DNA from: Phycomyces nitens
Lineage: Eukaryota; Mucoromycota; Mucoromycetes; Mucorales; Phycomycetaceae
DNA length: 64,000 nt
Assembly (NCBI GenBank): GCA_022702545.1
Contig: JAHRBC010000001.1
Span: forward strand, 9,548,001 to 9,612,000
Direction of reading: 5' to 3'
Shown: positions 54,246 to 64,000 of the stretch, one piece after another
Numbering within the stretch: the first letter of the stretch is position 1
Layout of the letters: each line of letters begins with the position of its first letter
Translations under genes and position numbers: made by a program
The notes under the pieces: generated by a model
What the model was told of the DNA's origin: nothing
The model's input: only the letters and a program-made list of their open reading frames with translations
The model's database searches: none

Positions 54246-57200
54246 ATGTCTTCATCCAATATCAACCAATCGAGAGACAAAATGTCTATGCTGACATACC
54301 AGTGTGCTCAGTGTGCCTTGACTTTCAATAGTTACCAGCATCTAAAAAACCACAATAGACTTCACCAATGTTTGTCTGAAGATATTGAAATGCAGGATGA
54401 TGATGAATCTATGAGTGATTCAGGTAATAATACAAAAATATAATCATATTCACTGATTCACAAACACTTATTCAAAATAATACCTACCTTTTCTACAGAT
54501 ATCATAGAAGCCGATGAAAGCCTTTCATACAAATGTGGCTGTACTTTTGATACCACTGAGGGTAGCGTGCACATATACAATAGTGAGCAAATTGGGCTCA
54601 ATACCTTCACAAAAGCTGAACTATTGAGTATCCATCTCTCTCACTTGGTGGTCCAGCATAAAATAACTAGGGCAGCCTACAGAGACATTGTTAGGTTTGC
54701 TAACACACTCATTCGGGATCACGATGAGATCATGCTGGGTAAATGATATTACTTACTGTTATTTTACTTAACAATCACTGACATAAATTGTATCATTCAT
54801 TTTCTTTTTAGAGCCTGGAGCCAAGATTAGACATGGTGAAGGAGTAGATGTTCTACTCAAGAAGAAGTCAGATCTGCAGGGCTATGAATATGATGTGTGC
54901 CCAAAGGGTTGCAAGCTGTACAACCTGGACGATGAGCAAGTTGAATGTGCAGCCTGTGGTGAACAGCGGTATAAGCCAAATAACAGTATTGTTAAAGTCC
55001 CAATTGCCCAAATGAAGCTTTTGTCCATTGGGGACATTATATCCAAGATGTTGGCTGATCGAGATACCCGAGAGCTCCTACAATACAGAGCCAACAGAGA
55101 ATCACGTGCCGGCGAAATCAATGATATTTTTGATGGCAAAAATTATAAGGAGCTCGTAAGACAAGGCATGTTCGCCAATCCCGACGATATTGCCTTGGGC
55201 ATATATACCGATGGTTTTGTTAACCAGAAAAAAGGCAAAGCCTCATATACCATCATTCATTTAATCATTTTCAACATCGATCTATCCATAAGGTAATTAA
55301 TATTTTAAACAAACAAAATACTAATTAAAAGCTTAGATATACCACCCCATACCTCATACAACTCGCCATTTTGCCTGGTCCTAAAAAACCATCCAATTTG
55401 GATTCATTTTTAATACCCATCATAAATGAGCTAAAGGACCTCAAAGTTCATAGCCTCATTGTAAAGCACAATGGGGCTGAAATATGCCGATCGAAAGTTC
55501 ACTTGCTGCTCGCGTCTGGAGACATCCCTGCAGTTGCAGACATGGCCCATCTTGGGTCACATAGCAGTCTGTTTGGTTGCCGTATTTGCAAGACCAAGGG
55601 AAAACCAGCAGATAACAGAAGGCATGGAGTATACTTTGACAACAGCTCTGCTCCTCTAAGACCTGTTGAAGATTTTTATACCAGCAACCCTGTAAGTATA
55701 TGAATATTCAATTAATCATTCTTTTTATACTAAATAATTATTTATAATAGATCAAAAATATATACCAGCCAAGTCTCTTTACCGAGCTCGCAACATTTTC
55801 AGGTTCATCATTTTTTGCATTAGATGAACTGCATTTAATTGCAAGAGGAATCGGCAAACACCTCTTTGAACTTATATCCGTCGCTCAATCTAAAGACAAA
55901 ATTTTTTACTATACCCAAGAAGACAATACCCAGTCAGCAGACAATTACCCTTTTTATATACCCAGATCTGACTTGGAGACCATTGGCAACTGCATTTCCA
56001 ACTCTAGGCAGTTTATACCCGTTTCATTCCAAGGCAGCTTCGACAATATATTCCAGAAAATCGATGGCACTCGTGCAGTAGATTGGCTCGATTTCCTCCT
56101 TTACATTATACCCACAGTTGTTGTCCCCTATTTACCAAGCAGGGCTGCAAAAATTGCCGTCTTGTCCTTGGTAAAAGGGTGTGCACTTGCCTTACAGTGA
56201 TCACTCACATATACCCTGATCGACGAAATGGAAAGGTATGTCAAACAAAAGTGAATCCTTACTTTTATTTAACATTTATTATTACCTTTTTTTTCAATAG
56301 GCATTTCAAAGACTGGCATGCATTCCTATTATACCAAGTTCATCAAAAGACACTATCTCGTAGTGTCTTCTGACCAGTCCAGCATTATCTCATCCATATA
56401 CCCCATATCATAAGACGCCAGGGCCCTCTAAGGAGTTATTCTACCAGATCAATGGAGAGGGTCATTGGCATCTATTCCAAGCTCATTAGGTTAAAGTCCA
56501 AAGGCGGGCGAAATGCCAGCTTACTCGTAGAATGATTTGCGATCCACAGATATATCCATACAGCCATCGATCTTCATAACCATACCAGCATCATTCATCC
56601 TCATACCTACAACGAATCAAGTTTCATAAATATACCCAACGATGAAAGTGGTGCCCAGCTATGGGAACCATTTCATCGTAATACCCAGTTGCTTGATGAT
56701 ACCATTGAAGGCATAAGCAGCAACATTGTGAGAAATGCATTGCTCAGATATTATACCCAAAATACCACCACATATACCACTGAGCTCGCTGACTCATCAA
56801 TTGTTGTTGCTTCCCGCCTTTGGAAAGACTCTACAGTGTACTCTTCATCCATATACCGAAAAATAAAAAACGAGACCAGCTGCGGTAACCATCATATCAT
56901 GTTTACTTGTACATATAAAAAGTAAGTATTGGTATTAGTCGAAATACAAAGTAGAGATTGCTCACATTCTTAAATCTTCATCTAGTCATCGCAATATACC
57001 CATCCAAAGCTGGCTCGTTGGCACTGTAGAGTTTTATTTTCAGCATAAAGATACCCATGGCATAACCCACTTTTTGGCATTTGTTGATGTCATGAAAGAG
57101 CATACCACAGCGGCACATGACTTTTCTGTCCCGATTGTAAAGAAGAGACTAACTGATACCCTGCATGGACATATACCCTCACCAACTTTTGCCGTCATCA

Positions 57201-57334
57201 ATGTAGATGACATCATCCATCAAGTTGGTCTCATTCAATACCCACCAAACAGCAATCAATTTTTTGTGATTGCGCCATATTTTGTTTTTAATACCAACTT
57301 ACATATCACCAAGGGTAACCTATCAATCCTATAA
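54246..57334 (+). pseudogene. Transposase of transposon Y, several nonsense codons
   Basis: Exons 54246-54423, 54499-54738, 54812-55292, 55337-55691, then 55751 onward with further introns. N-terminal C2H2 finger (Y-Q-C-x2-C...H-x3-L-H), Cys-rich C-P-K-G-C...C-x2-C-G, LGIYTDGF, LPGPKKP, ASGDIPAVADMAHLG, then a DUF4218-like region (L-V-K-G-C; H-Y-L-I-H-I-P-H; R-S-M-E-R-V-I-G-I-Y-S-K-L) and the C-terminal H-Q-V-G-L-I-Q-Y-P block. TGA at 56198, 56371 and 56533. Its last 1.7 kb is saturated with ATACC. Confidence 0.85.
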
Positions 57335-57372
57335 TCATTCTCTTATTTTCTCATACCCAAATATTTAATACC
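55678..57372 (+). repeat. Dispersed ATACC pentamer array
   Basis: I count 28 ATACC occurrences on the plus strand in 1695 bp, many as TATACCC or AATACCC. They span exons, introns and the 3' flank and are not in tandem. In homologous X1 DNA (30600-31465) I see none. Confidence 0.75.
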
Positions 57373-57734
57373 AAATAAAACAAAGTGGCTAATAATGTCA
57401 AAAACAAAAATTTGGTTTCAAAAAACGGCAGTTATGTTACCATTTCGTTCACACAGGACAAAAATTATTTTTTTTCAAGAATGCTCAACATCTTCAACAC
57501 CAAATAAAATGCTCATTTCAATAAACAACGTTGCCTAAAAATTTACGAGCCCTTTCTATGGTACTACAACTACCTCATTGCCAGATGAAAAGAGATTCCA
57601 TGCGACTTTTATGAATCGGCATCGATGACATTACCTTTCAACCACAATCTGCGGAGATAAAGTGCTCTAAAATCATAAAAAATGGTAGTTATGCTACTGT
57701 TTTTGACACAGCTACCGGTCCTTCCACCATAGTA
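57335..57734. other. Y right arm
   Basis: Non-coding, homologous to the right arm of X1 (31466-31865), including ACAACTACCTCATTGCCAGA and CAACCACAATCTGCGGAGAT, but with mutated hairpin motifs (ATGGTAG, CTACTG) and a mutated terminus. Confidence 0.75.
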
Positions 57735-59644
57735 AACCCTTTGATGGGGTAACATATTCCTGTGGAGCAATATACCTGACGATCAACAACCTCCCAAGAG
57801 AAGAGCGAAATAAGGCAGAGAATGTCATACTTGTGGGTCTGATGCCTGGACCAAAAGAAGCCAGCACTTCAGAGATAAATAACTATCTTCGTCCTCTTGT
57901 TGATGAGCTGAAAGACTTGTACAAAGGCATCTATATCAACACCCACACATGCTCCAAGACTCTGGTCCGTGCTGCTCTGCTAATGGTTGCATGCGATATA
58001 CCTGCTGCAAGAAAAACATGTGGATTCACTTCGCACAACAGTACAAATGCATGCCATAAGTGTAATTGCCACTTCCATTGGTTTGAAGGTACCAGCATTG
58101 TCGATTATTCTGGTTTCAAGTCGTCTGAATGGACAGGCAGAACCAAAGAAGAAAATATGAAGCATGCTAGTATGTAGAAGAATGCAGTAACCAATACAGA
58201 GAGAAAACGATTGGAGGTTGAAAACGGGGTTCGCTGGTCAGAGCTCCATTGACTAGGATACTTTGAGCCCGTAAGATCAACAATAATTGATCCAATGCAC
58301 AACCTTTTCCTGGGAACTGCAAAGAGAATGATTGAAAAATAGTTATTTGATAATCTTCTCAATGACCATGATATTGCAGAAATGCAAAATGAAGCAAATA
58401 CCATGAATCTGTCACCAGACTATACCACGTTAACCACAAAGATTGGAAAGGGATTTCCTTTCATGAAAGCCGATGAATGGAAATCCTGGTGCTTAGTATA
58501 TTCTCCTGTTGTGCTCAAGTCTCGATTACCCAATGATCTTTTTGTCAACTGGATTCATTTTGTTGATGCATGCCAATTATTAACAAAGCCAAGTATCACC
58601 AATGAAGAATTAAGCCAAGCTCACAACAGTCTGGAGAAATTCTGTATTGGATGTGAGAAATTATATGAGCCCGATCTTTTATTGCCCAATATGCACCTTC
58701 ATCTTCACCTGAAAGAAACGATCCAAGATTTTGGCCCAATATACGGATACTGGCTTTTCAGCTTTGAATGATACAATGGCCTGATCAAATGTTTCAACAC
58801 GAACAAGAAGAATGGTTTTGAAAAAACCTATATGGATAAATTTATCGAAAATGCATCAAAGGGCAATTTTTACAGATCACACCTCACCACCCTCACCAAC
58901 CCATCTCATCTCTCCCTCTTCCAAAAACTGTCTACCAGTATAACAGAAACCTATGCCACAATCCCTCCCCAAAACAATATGATTACCATATTTCACTTGC
59001 CTATGTTTGTTGACTCTGCAACTGAAACTGAAACATGCATATTAGGAAACGAGTCTCTTCCACCATCAGCCTTGCCATTAAAACTCCAAGAGCCAACAAC
59101 AATGAGAACGGCCGAGTACAATTGCCTTCTCAAGTTCTATTGCATTGAGTACCAAGATAATCTCTTGCAAAGCGCCAAAGGTGTAGTCCAGAGCTCAAAT
59201 TTTGTCAATGACCGAATCCAGAAGATTCCATTCATTAATCTTCTTGGCCAAGTCTACAAAGGTGGTGAAGGGTCAAATACAAGAGGGTCATATATCCAGG
59301 CTATATACATTGAGAAAAATAGTGAGTCGAGCTATACCTATGCTGGCTATATCAAGTATCTTTTTGCCCACAATTTTTCTCCAAAACCCACCTATGACAA
59401 CTTTATGACACGACTCAATCCTCAGCATGTCTTTGCTTTTGTTGAATGATACGAAGTTCTTCAACATCAGCCAAGAATAGACCAAGGAATTGATATGTAT
59501 AAGCCGACCTTTCAAAAATATGACTATGACAACATTCTACCAGTTCATCAAATTCTATCTCCAATTGCAATCAGTAATCAAGCTTCTGGCCATGGTGCAG
59601 CCAAAGTCATTGTTATTCCATTGCCTAGAAAAATTTATGCTTAA
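57735..59644 (+). pseudogene. Family K transposase, K4, 5'-truncated with five stops
   Basis: It opens at P-F-D-G-V-T-Y-S and keeps LMPGPKEA, CDIPAARKTCGF, IDPMHNLFLGTAKR and GYWLFSFE. Stops: TAG 58175, TGA 58250, TAG 58340, TGA 58769, TGA 59447. They fall where W, R, W, R and W stand in K1 or K3, consistent with G:C to A:T changes. No frameshift is needed to follow the homology to TAA 59642-59644 (P-L-P-R-K-I-Y-A). Confidence 0.85.
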
Positions 59645-59741
59645 TCTTCTTCTTATTTTTTTACTTTCTTACATAAAATATGCAATATATATATGCCAAA
59701 ATCAATATAGATGAAGGAGTGAAAAAGAGATGCTTGTTGAT

Positions 59742-60973
59742 TTATTCATGCTTTGACCATGCGGGAATTTTGGCTACTAAGCCGCAAGGAATTGTCTTTT
59801 GTATGACAACATAATGACGAGTCTTCAATTGACTGGCTTTCTTTCCTAGATCTTTTTTGGCAAGCATGTCCAAAAAGTCAAACAGCTCATTCAGCTATAC
59901 AGATATATTTTATCATTAGACATAAAATATAAGAAATATCAATCTGCCTGTGTTTTATCTCATCACTCCTCCAATTTGGACGAAGTACCCTCACAGTGAT
60001 CTCTGTATCTGTTTCATCATCTGACATTACATCTCTATGAAAGACGCCACTGGCATCCCTGTTGAATCTTCTTTCAACAGCTTCCTTGTGCTTTACAAAG
60101 GTTCTCTTTCGTCTCTTGAAAAGCTAAAGTGAAACAAAGCATAATATATAAATATTTGCGCATTTTATTTAATATTCACTTACTTCAGTTTTTTGGTTGC
60201 CTCTTCAGTTTGCTGTCTTTTTTGCTTCTCTAAGCTCTGGCACAAGCTTGCTATCAGCCAAACGGTTATAATAACTATTTATAATTATTGTGCCCAGTTC
60301 TTTTCCTGTTACTGATGTTGATTCAGGCTGTTCACGGGCATATATGATCAGAGCGTTTGCTAGATTCTGATTGACATCATCAGCCAATCCAACACTGACA
60401 TCCCAAGTTGGCTTCTCTTCATTATCCTTGATCAAACTGGGATCGTCTGATTTAAGATGAAAGTTTTTCAAGTAATCTCGAATAACTTTCTAAAAGTATA
60501 TATTAATAATATATTTTGATATTACTGTTTCATTTAGAACTTACAGATAACTTTGGATATCTTGTTGCACTGACGATATCCTGAAGGCTAACTTGTGAGT
60601 TAGAGACAGAAAGAATATCTTCAGGTTGGATAATATTCACAATCTTATCATTTTCTACCACGGGCATTTAGACTGATACTTGGTCTCTGGCTTGGCAAGC
60701 AACAAGACCATTGAGAGACAACATCATTTGCCTTTCGTTATCATACACCGCGCCAACTTGTGTTGATACACCAGTTAACTTTTTATCAACAGTGGATAAA
60801 AGGCCAACCATAGTGTTATATTCACTCCTGGGGATTGTTACATCGTCAGATCTAGAAGCAAGTAATGGGCGAGGGGTGACAACATGGCCAGTGTTCACTG
60901 TGGTAAGTAGTGATCTGGAGGATGATGCTCTTGCAGACATGTTCTTCTTTCTCTTGTTTAATTGCTGGCTCAT
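59742..60973 (-). pseudogene. K4 orf2, accessory protein with nonsense codon
   Basis: Starts at the ATG at 60973. The first exon has a basic, serine-rich start, and a TAA at 60668-60670 after D-Q-V-S-V interrupts a frame that continues with M-P-V-V-E-N-D-K. Later exons: from about 60490 (K-V-I-R-D-Y-L-K-N-F), about 60123-59970 with R-V-L-R-P-N-W-R-x, and a last exon (about 59896-59742) ending W-S-K-H-E. It is much diverged from K1 and K2 orf2, but exon order and the R-x-x-R-P-x-W-R element agree. Confidence 0.6.
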
Positions 60974-61393
60974 AATTTACAGATTCTGGTATTTATTCAA
61001 TTGTAAGTATTTGTCTGATAGTAATCACTCTATAGAATATAGTTGTTCATGTATCAACATACATTTTACTATTTAGTGTTAAGGTCTGCTTGAAAAAAAT
61101 CTTTGAGTATTTTGATTATAAATATAAAAATGAATTGTTATTCTTATGACATATCAATCAAGCAGAGGATCTATCTGTGTTCCAGTCGGTACTTGCCCAA
61201 TATCAATAAATGCTGTCTATCTTAATATTTATAAAATCTAGATTTGACAATGATATATATATATATATAATTATTATTTAATATCTTCAGATCTTTAGTT
61301 TGATTAATTACTTGAATATTCATTCCAACCATATAACTAAATATTCATTCGTTTTATAAAATAATATCTTTTACAAGTATGCCTATTTCTATT
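60974..61393. other. K4 remainder, gene-free
   Basis: AT-rich, with a short (TA)n tract at 61253-61270. No mini-exon unit recognised. Confidence 0.5.
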
Positions 61394-61661
61394 TGATGTA
61401 TTTAGGGTAGGAATATAGTAAAATGTGATAATAAAGGTAATGAAATAAAGAGACATAGTAAGTAAAGTGAGACTTTGTATAGTGTGGTTTTTAATGAGGT
61501 AGAAAAGTTGGTATCAATTAAGATGATGTTGCTAGTCTGTGTTCCTGTTCCTTTTATACTGATATTGTAATTCATAGTCCGTGTTAGATTCACCAGTTAT
61601 ATTTAATACTGGGATTGATTATATATGTCTTTGTTGTACATATAGATGTGCAAATACAACA
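61394..61661 (-). repeat. 3' LTR of gypsy 2 (left limit uncertain)
   Basis: On the minus strand it begins TGTTGTATTTGCACA, immediately after the polypurine tract. It contains a TATA box (AGTATAAAAGGAAC, about 61547-61560) and plausibly ends TACATCA at 61394. With no second copy in the window the outer edge is a best guess. Confidence 0.65.
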
Positions 61662-61697
61662 TTACCCCCCTCCAGATTGACTTTAGTCAAACGTTTT

Positions 61698-64000
61698 TTA
61701 GATGCGCGTACGTTTGTTACGTGGCATCGTATTTGCTGATCTTATATGATCTTTACGTTTTCCGTGTGCCGGTGGAGTATCAGGTTGTTTAGTTTTTGCT
61801 GGTCGTCCTACTCTTCTGAGTGTCTTTGGAGGATGACCTCTGCGTTTAGGTATTACTTGTTCTATATTATTTGTGATTTGCTTTGCAGGGCGCCCTCTTT
61901 TACCAGTGGTTGATAGGCTTTTGCTCTTGGTTGAAATTTCTTGTTTTTCCCTGCGACTCCAATAGTCTTGGATTGTTTTGAGATCCGTGAATTTGTTTGG
62001 TGTGAGCCATTCATCTTCTTCTGGACCTTGTCCTTTCCATCGTACGAGGTATTCTCTTTTACCCGCATTGCCTCTGTGATTAATGATGGCTTGCACTTCA
62101 ACAAGTTCATCTTCTAGTGCTGTTTCGTCAACTGAAATCAATTTTAGGTCAGATGGTGGGTAGTCCCTTGGCATCAATGCCCCGGTTTCGTCTTGGAGAA
62201 CATAGGATCCTCCTTGGGTTTGACGTATAACTGTATATGGCCCTTGGTATGCTGGAGCTAGTTTGCTACTTCTGGTTGGTAGTCTTATCATCACATAACT
62301 GCCATTATTTATCTTTGCTATTGTGTGACTTTTATCGAATTTGTCTTTTTGAGTTTTTGTGATGAGTTCTGTTCTTTCTTTTATGGCTGGGAAGACTATC
62401 TCTGCCATATGGTCGATTCTTTTTAATAATTCGTCGTTTGACATTGGGATTGTTGGAATTGATCCTGGTTCATTATAATCTTTGAACGCATTGATATTTC
62501 TTGCGAACATAAGTGAGAACGGTGCTGTGTTCAGTCTTTTTGATATTTTGTTATTTATTGCGAGTTGGGATGCTGGTAGGTAATGATCCCAATCCTTACC
62601 AGTTCCTTCAACTACTTTCCTTATGACTTGGATTGAAGTTTGCACCCATCTTTCCGCTACGCCATTGGCTCTAGGGTGATATGGTGTTACTAATCGGTGA
62701 TCTATTCCCGAGTTTTCCATGATCTTTGTCATTAATTCATTTTTGAATTCTGTGCCATTATCCGATTGTATTATTCTTGGATAACCAAAATCCCCAAATA
62801 TTTGTACAAGGGTTTTTGCTATGGTATCTGACTGTTTGTTTGGTATGGCTCTCAGTATGCAGAATCTTGTGCATACATCTACCATGACAAAGAGATACAC
62901 GTTTCCATTGTCTGTAGGTGTCAACGGTCCTGCTAAGTCTATTGCCCAGTGATCTCCTGGTATGTACGCATGTATTGGTCTAAGTGGATTGTATCCTTTT
63001 CTTGTTATATTGTATTTTTGACATGCTGCACATTCTTTTATGCATTCTAGTGCATCTTGGGTGATGTTTGTCCAATGCATCCCGTTCTTATGGGTGAGTT
63101 CAACTATATGTTCGGCTCCAAAGTGTCCGAAGAGATGTGCATCTTGAATGATCTTTTTGCGTTCCTCTTTGGGTGGAGTCATGTAGTCTAGTGTCATTTT
63201 TTGCACTGCTACTTTGAATATTTTCTCATTTGGACTCTTGGCTTGAAATGCGACATGATTGAACTTTGGGTCTTGTAAACGCTCTTTGGTTTCTTTTGAT
63301 GTCTTATTGGCCGCATTACCTCCCCCCAGCGTGTTTTCTACCGAGAAAAGTCGCGACAAAGAGTCAGGTAGTTTGTTTAAAACACCTGGTATATGCAGGA
63401 CATCAAAACTATAGTCGAGGATGGTATCTAACCATTGGATCATCATTGGGTTCGCTATTTTTTGCGTGTGTAGGTAAGTCAATGCTTTGTGATCAGTGTA
63501 GAGGGTAAAATGGTTTCCCCATAAAAACTTATGAAACTTCTTGAGTGCAAAGACCACTGCAAGTAACTCTCTTTTGGTTGTGGAATAGTTTCTTTCGGAT
63601 TTAGAGAGAGCTCTGGCCATAAAGCCAATGTAGTTCTTGCGCTCATCAATTATCTGATACAGCACGGCGCCTATTCCTAGATTAGATGCATCTGTGGCAA
63701 CAAGGAATGGTTGAGTTAAATCCGGATGTTGCAAAGCTGGATTGCTTTGCAGGATATTTTTAAGTTGTTCAAAGCAACGTTGATGTTGGTCATTCCATAT
63801 TTTCTCTATATTGTTCGCAGATCTGAGGGCATCCAAGGGAGCAGTGATATGTGCCACAATTGGTATGTAATCCCTGAAGTAGTTGATAACTCCTAGGAAG
63901 CTTTGTATGTCTCTACCAGTTTTTGGAGTAGGCCATGTCATGACGTTGGTAATCTTGCGTTTGTCTATTTTACTACCATTTTCGTCGACTGAGAATCCTA
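61698..64000 (-). CDS. gypsy 2 pol: RT end, RNase H, integrase, chromodomain (partial)
   Basis: Open from the right window edge (frame continues upstream of the ATG at 63941 through L/G-F-S-V-D-E) to TAG/TAA at 61698. Order: RT thumb (FLGVINYFRDYIP), RNase H (ATDASNLGIGAVLY; TDHKALTYL), integrase zinc finger (H-x-F-G-H-F-G...C-A-A-C), catalytic core (WAIDLAGPLTP, IIQSDNGTEF, TPYHPRANGVAERWVQ = D, D, E), GPY-type segment (YQGPYTVIRQ) and chromodomain (REYLVRWKGQGPEEDEWLT). A basic tail with A-T-hook-like R-G-R-P and R-G-H-P repeats follows. No damage in the visible 2.3 kb, so it may be recently active. Confidence 0.93.
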   Translation of the reverse strand, partial: GFSVDENGSKIDKRKITNVMTWPTPKTGRDIQSFLGVINYFRDYIPIVAHITAPLDALRSANNIEKIWNDQHQRCFEQLKNILQSNPALQHPDLTQPFLVATDASNLGIGAVLYQIIDERKNYIGFMARALSKSERNYSTTKRELLAVVFALKKFHKFLWGNHFTLYTDHKALTYLHTQKIANPMMIQWLDTILDYSFDVLHIPGVLNKLPDSLSRLFSVENTLGGGNAANKTSKETKERLQDPKFNHVAFQAKSPNEKIFKVAVQKMTLDYMTPPKEERKKIIQDAHLFGHFGAEHIVELTHKNGMHWTNITQDALECIKECAACQKYNITRKGYNPLRPIHAYIPGDHWAIDLAGPLTPTDNGNVYLFVMVDVCTRFCILRAIPNKQSDTIAKTLVQIFGDFGYPRIIQSDNGTEFKNELMTKIMENSGIDHRLVTPYHPRANGVAERWVQTSIQVIRKVVEGTGKDWDHYLPASQLAINNKISKRLNTAPFSLMFARNINAFKDYNEPGSIPTIPMSNDELLKRIDHMAEIVFPAIKERTELITKTQKDKFDKSHTIAKINNGSYVMIRLPTRSSKLAPAYQGPYTVIRQTQGGSYVLQDETGALMPRDYPPSDLKLISVDETALEDELVEVQAIINHRGNAGKREYLVRWKGQGPEEDEWLTPNKFTDLKTIQDYWSRREKQEISTKSKSLSTTGKRGRPAKQITNNIEQVIPKRRGHPPKTLRRVGRPAKTKQPDTPPAHGKRKDHIRSANTMPRNKRTRI

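Larger units (their letters stand above)
51238..57734 (+). mobile_element. Family Y/Z CACTA transposon, copy Y, 6497 bp
   Basis: The left terminus CACTACGGC at 51238 and the degenerate right terminus CCACCATAGTA at 57724-57734. It has two divergent genes: gene 2 (minus) and transposase (plus). The most complete copy of the family here, but the transposase carries several stops. Left flank TGA, right flank AAC: no matching 3-bp duplication. Confidence 0.82.
57735..61393 (+). mobile_element. Family K transposon, copy K4 (decayed, both ends missing)
   Basis: It starts inside the transposase gene at the Y right terminus and includes a convergent orf2. The mini-exon unit and right terminus are absent; gypsy 2 begins at about 61394. 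Confidence 0.7.
61394..64000 (-). mobile_element. Ty3/gypsy chromovirus 2 (5' part beyond window)
   Basis: 3' LTR about 61394-61661 on the left, polypurine tract GGAGGGGGG (reverse complement of 61664-61673), then pol reading leftwards from beyond 64000. The chromodomain at the integrase C-terminus places it in the chromovirus lineage. Confidence 0.9.

Noticed and set aside
55678..57372. ATACCC motifs as telomere-like repeats
   Set aside because: They are dispersed at irregular distances inside a coding gene, never in tandem.

Overview
This window is a transposon graveyard from a eukaryotic, AT-rich genome. It most likely comes from an early-diverging fungus of the Mucoromycota type. I infer this from the mix of element families, the short (about 50-75 nt) GT-AG introns inside transposon genes and the intron-poor style; no host marker gene proves it. 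The only non-transposon genes I can support are two tRNA genes: tRNA-Ile(AAT) on the minus strand at 18280-18352 and tRNA-Ala(AGC) on the plus strand at 45676-45747.

Two related but distinct CACTA-like (CMC) DNA transposon families dominate. Family K has termini starting CACTGGAAAA/CACTGGGAAAA, a four-exon transposase, a convergent four-exon accessory gene (orf2) and a third multi-exon transcription unit made of tandem mini-exon cassettes. Copies are K1 (1-6161, minus; transposase intact), K0 (6162-9542, right half), K2 (27457-37759), K3 (37760-39780, left part) and K4 (57735-61393, decayed). Family Y/Z has termini starting CACTACGGC, arrays of inverted ACGGTAG/CTACCG motifs, and two divergent genes: a C2H2-headed transposase and a coiled-coil accessory gene. 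Copies are Z (18773-27456), Y (51238-57734) and two shared internal-deletion derivatives, X2 (21148-24793) and X1 (28380-31865). X1 and X2 are flanked by perfect 3-bp target duplications and sit inside transposon genes whose reading frames are exactly restored when the insert is removed.

Left to right: 1-9542 K1 next to K0; 9543-12960 a helicase-endonuclease fragment of a Helentron-type rolling-circle element; 13193-16794 a Tc1/mariner-like element bounded by TA; 16843-17045 a minisatellite; 17164-18066 nested solo LTRs beside tRNA-Ile; about 18379-18772 a LINE ORF1 fragment cut by Z; 18773-27456 Z with X2 inside; 27457-37759 K2 with X1 and an LTR inside; 37760-39780 K3; 39781-about 43114 an APE-type LINE (minus); 43115-45675 gene-free, purine-biased DNA; tRNA-Ala; 45784-51086 a nearly complete Ty3/gypsy element with LTRs differing at one base by eye; 51238-57734 Y; 57735-61393 K4; 61394-64000 a chromodomain Ty3/gypsy element running off the right edge.

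The most unusual observations are the mini-exon cassette gene carried by family K, present with about 1, 2 and 4 cassette copies in three elements, and the dense ATACC pentamer in the 3' half of the Y transposase gene, which is absent from the homologous part of X1. Mismatched flanks of K2 and Y suggest ectopic recombination between copies. Most nonsense codons in decayed copies look like G:C to A:T transitions.
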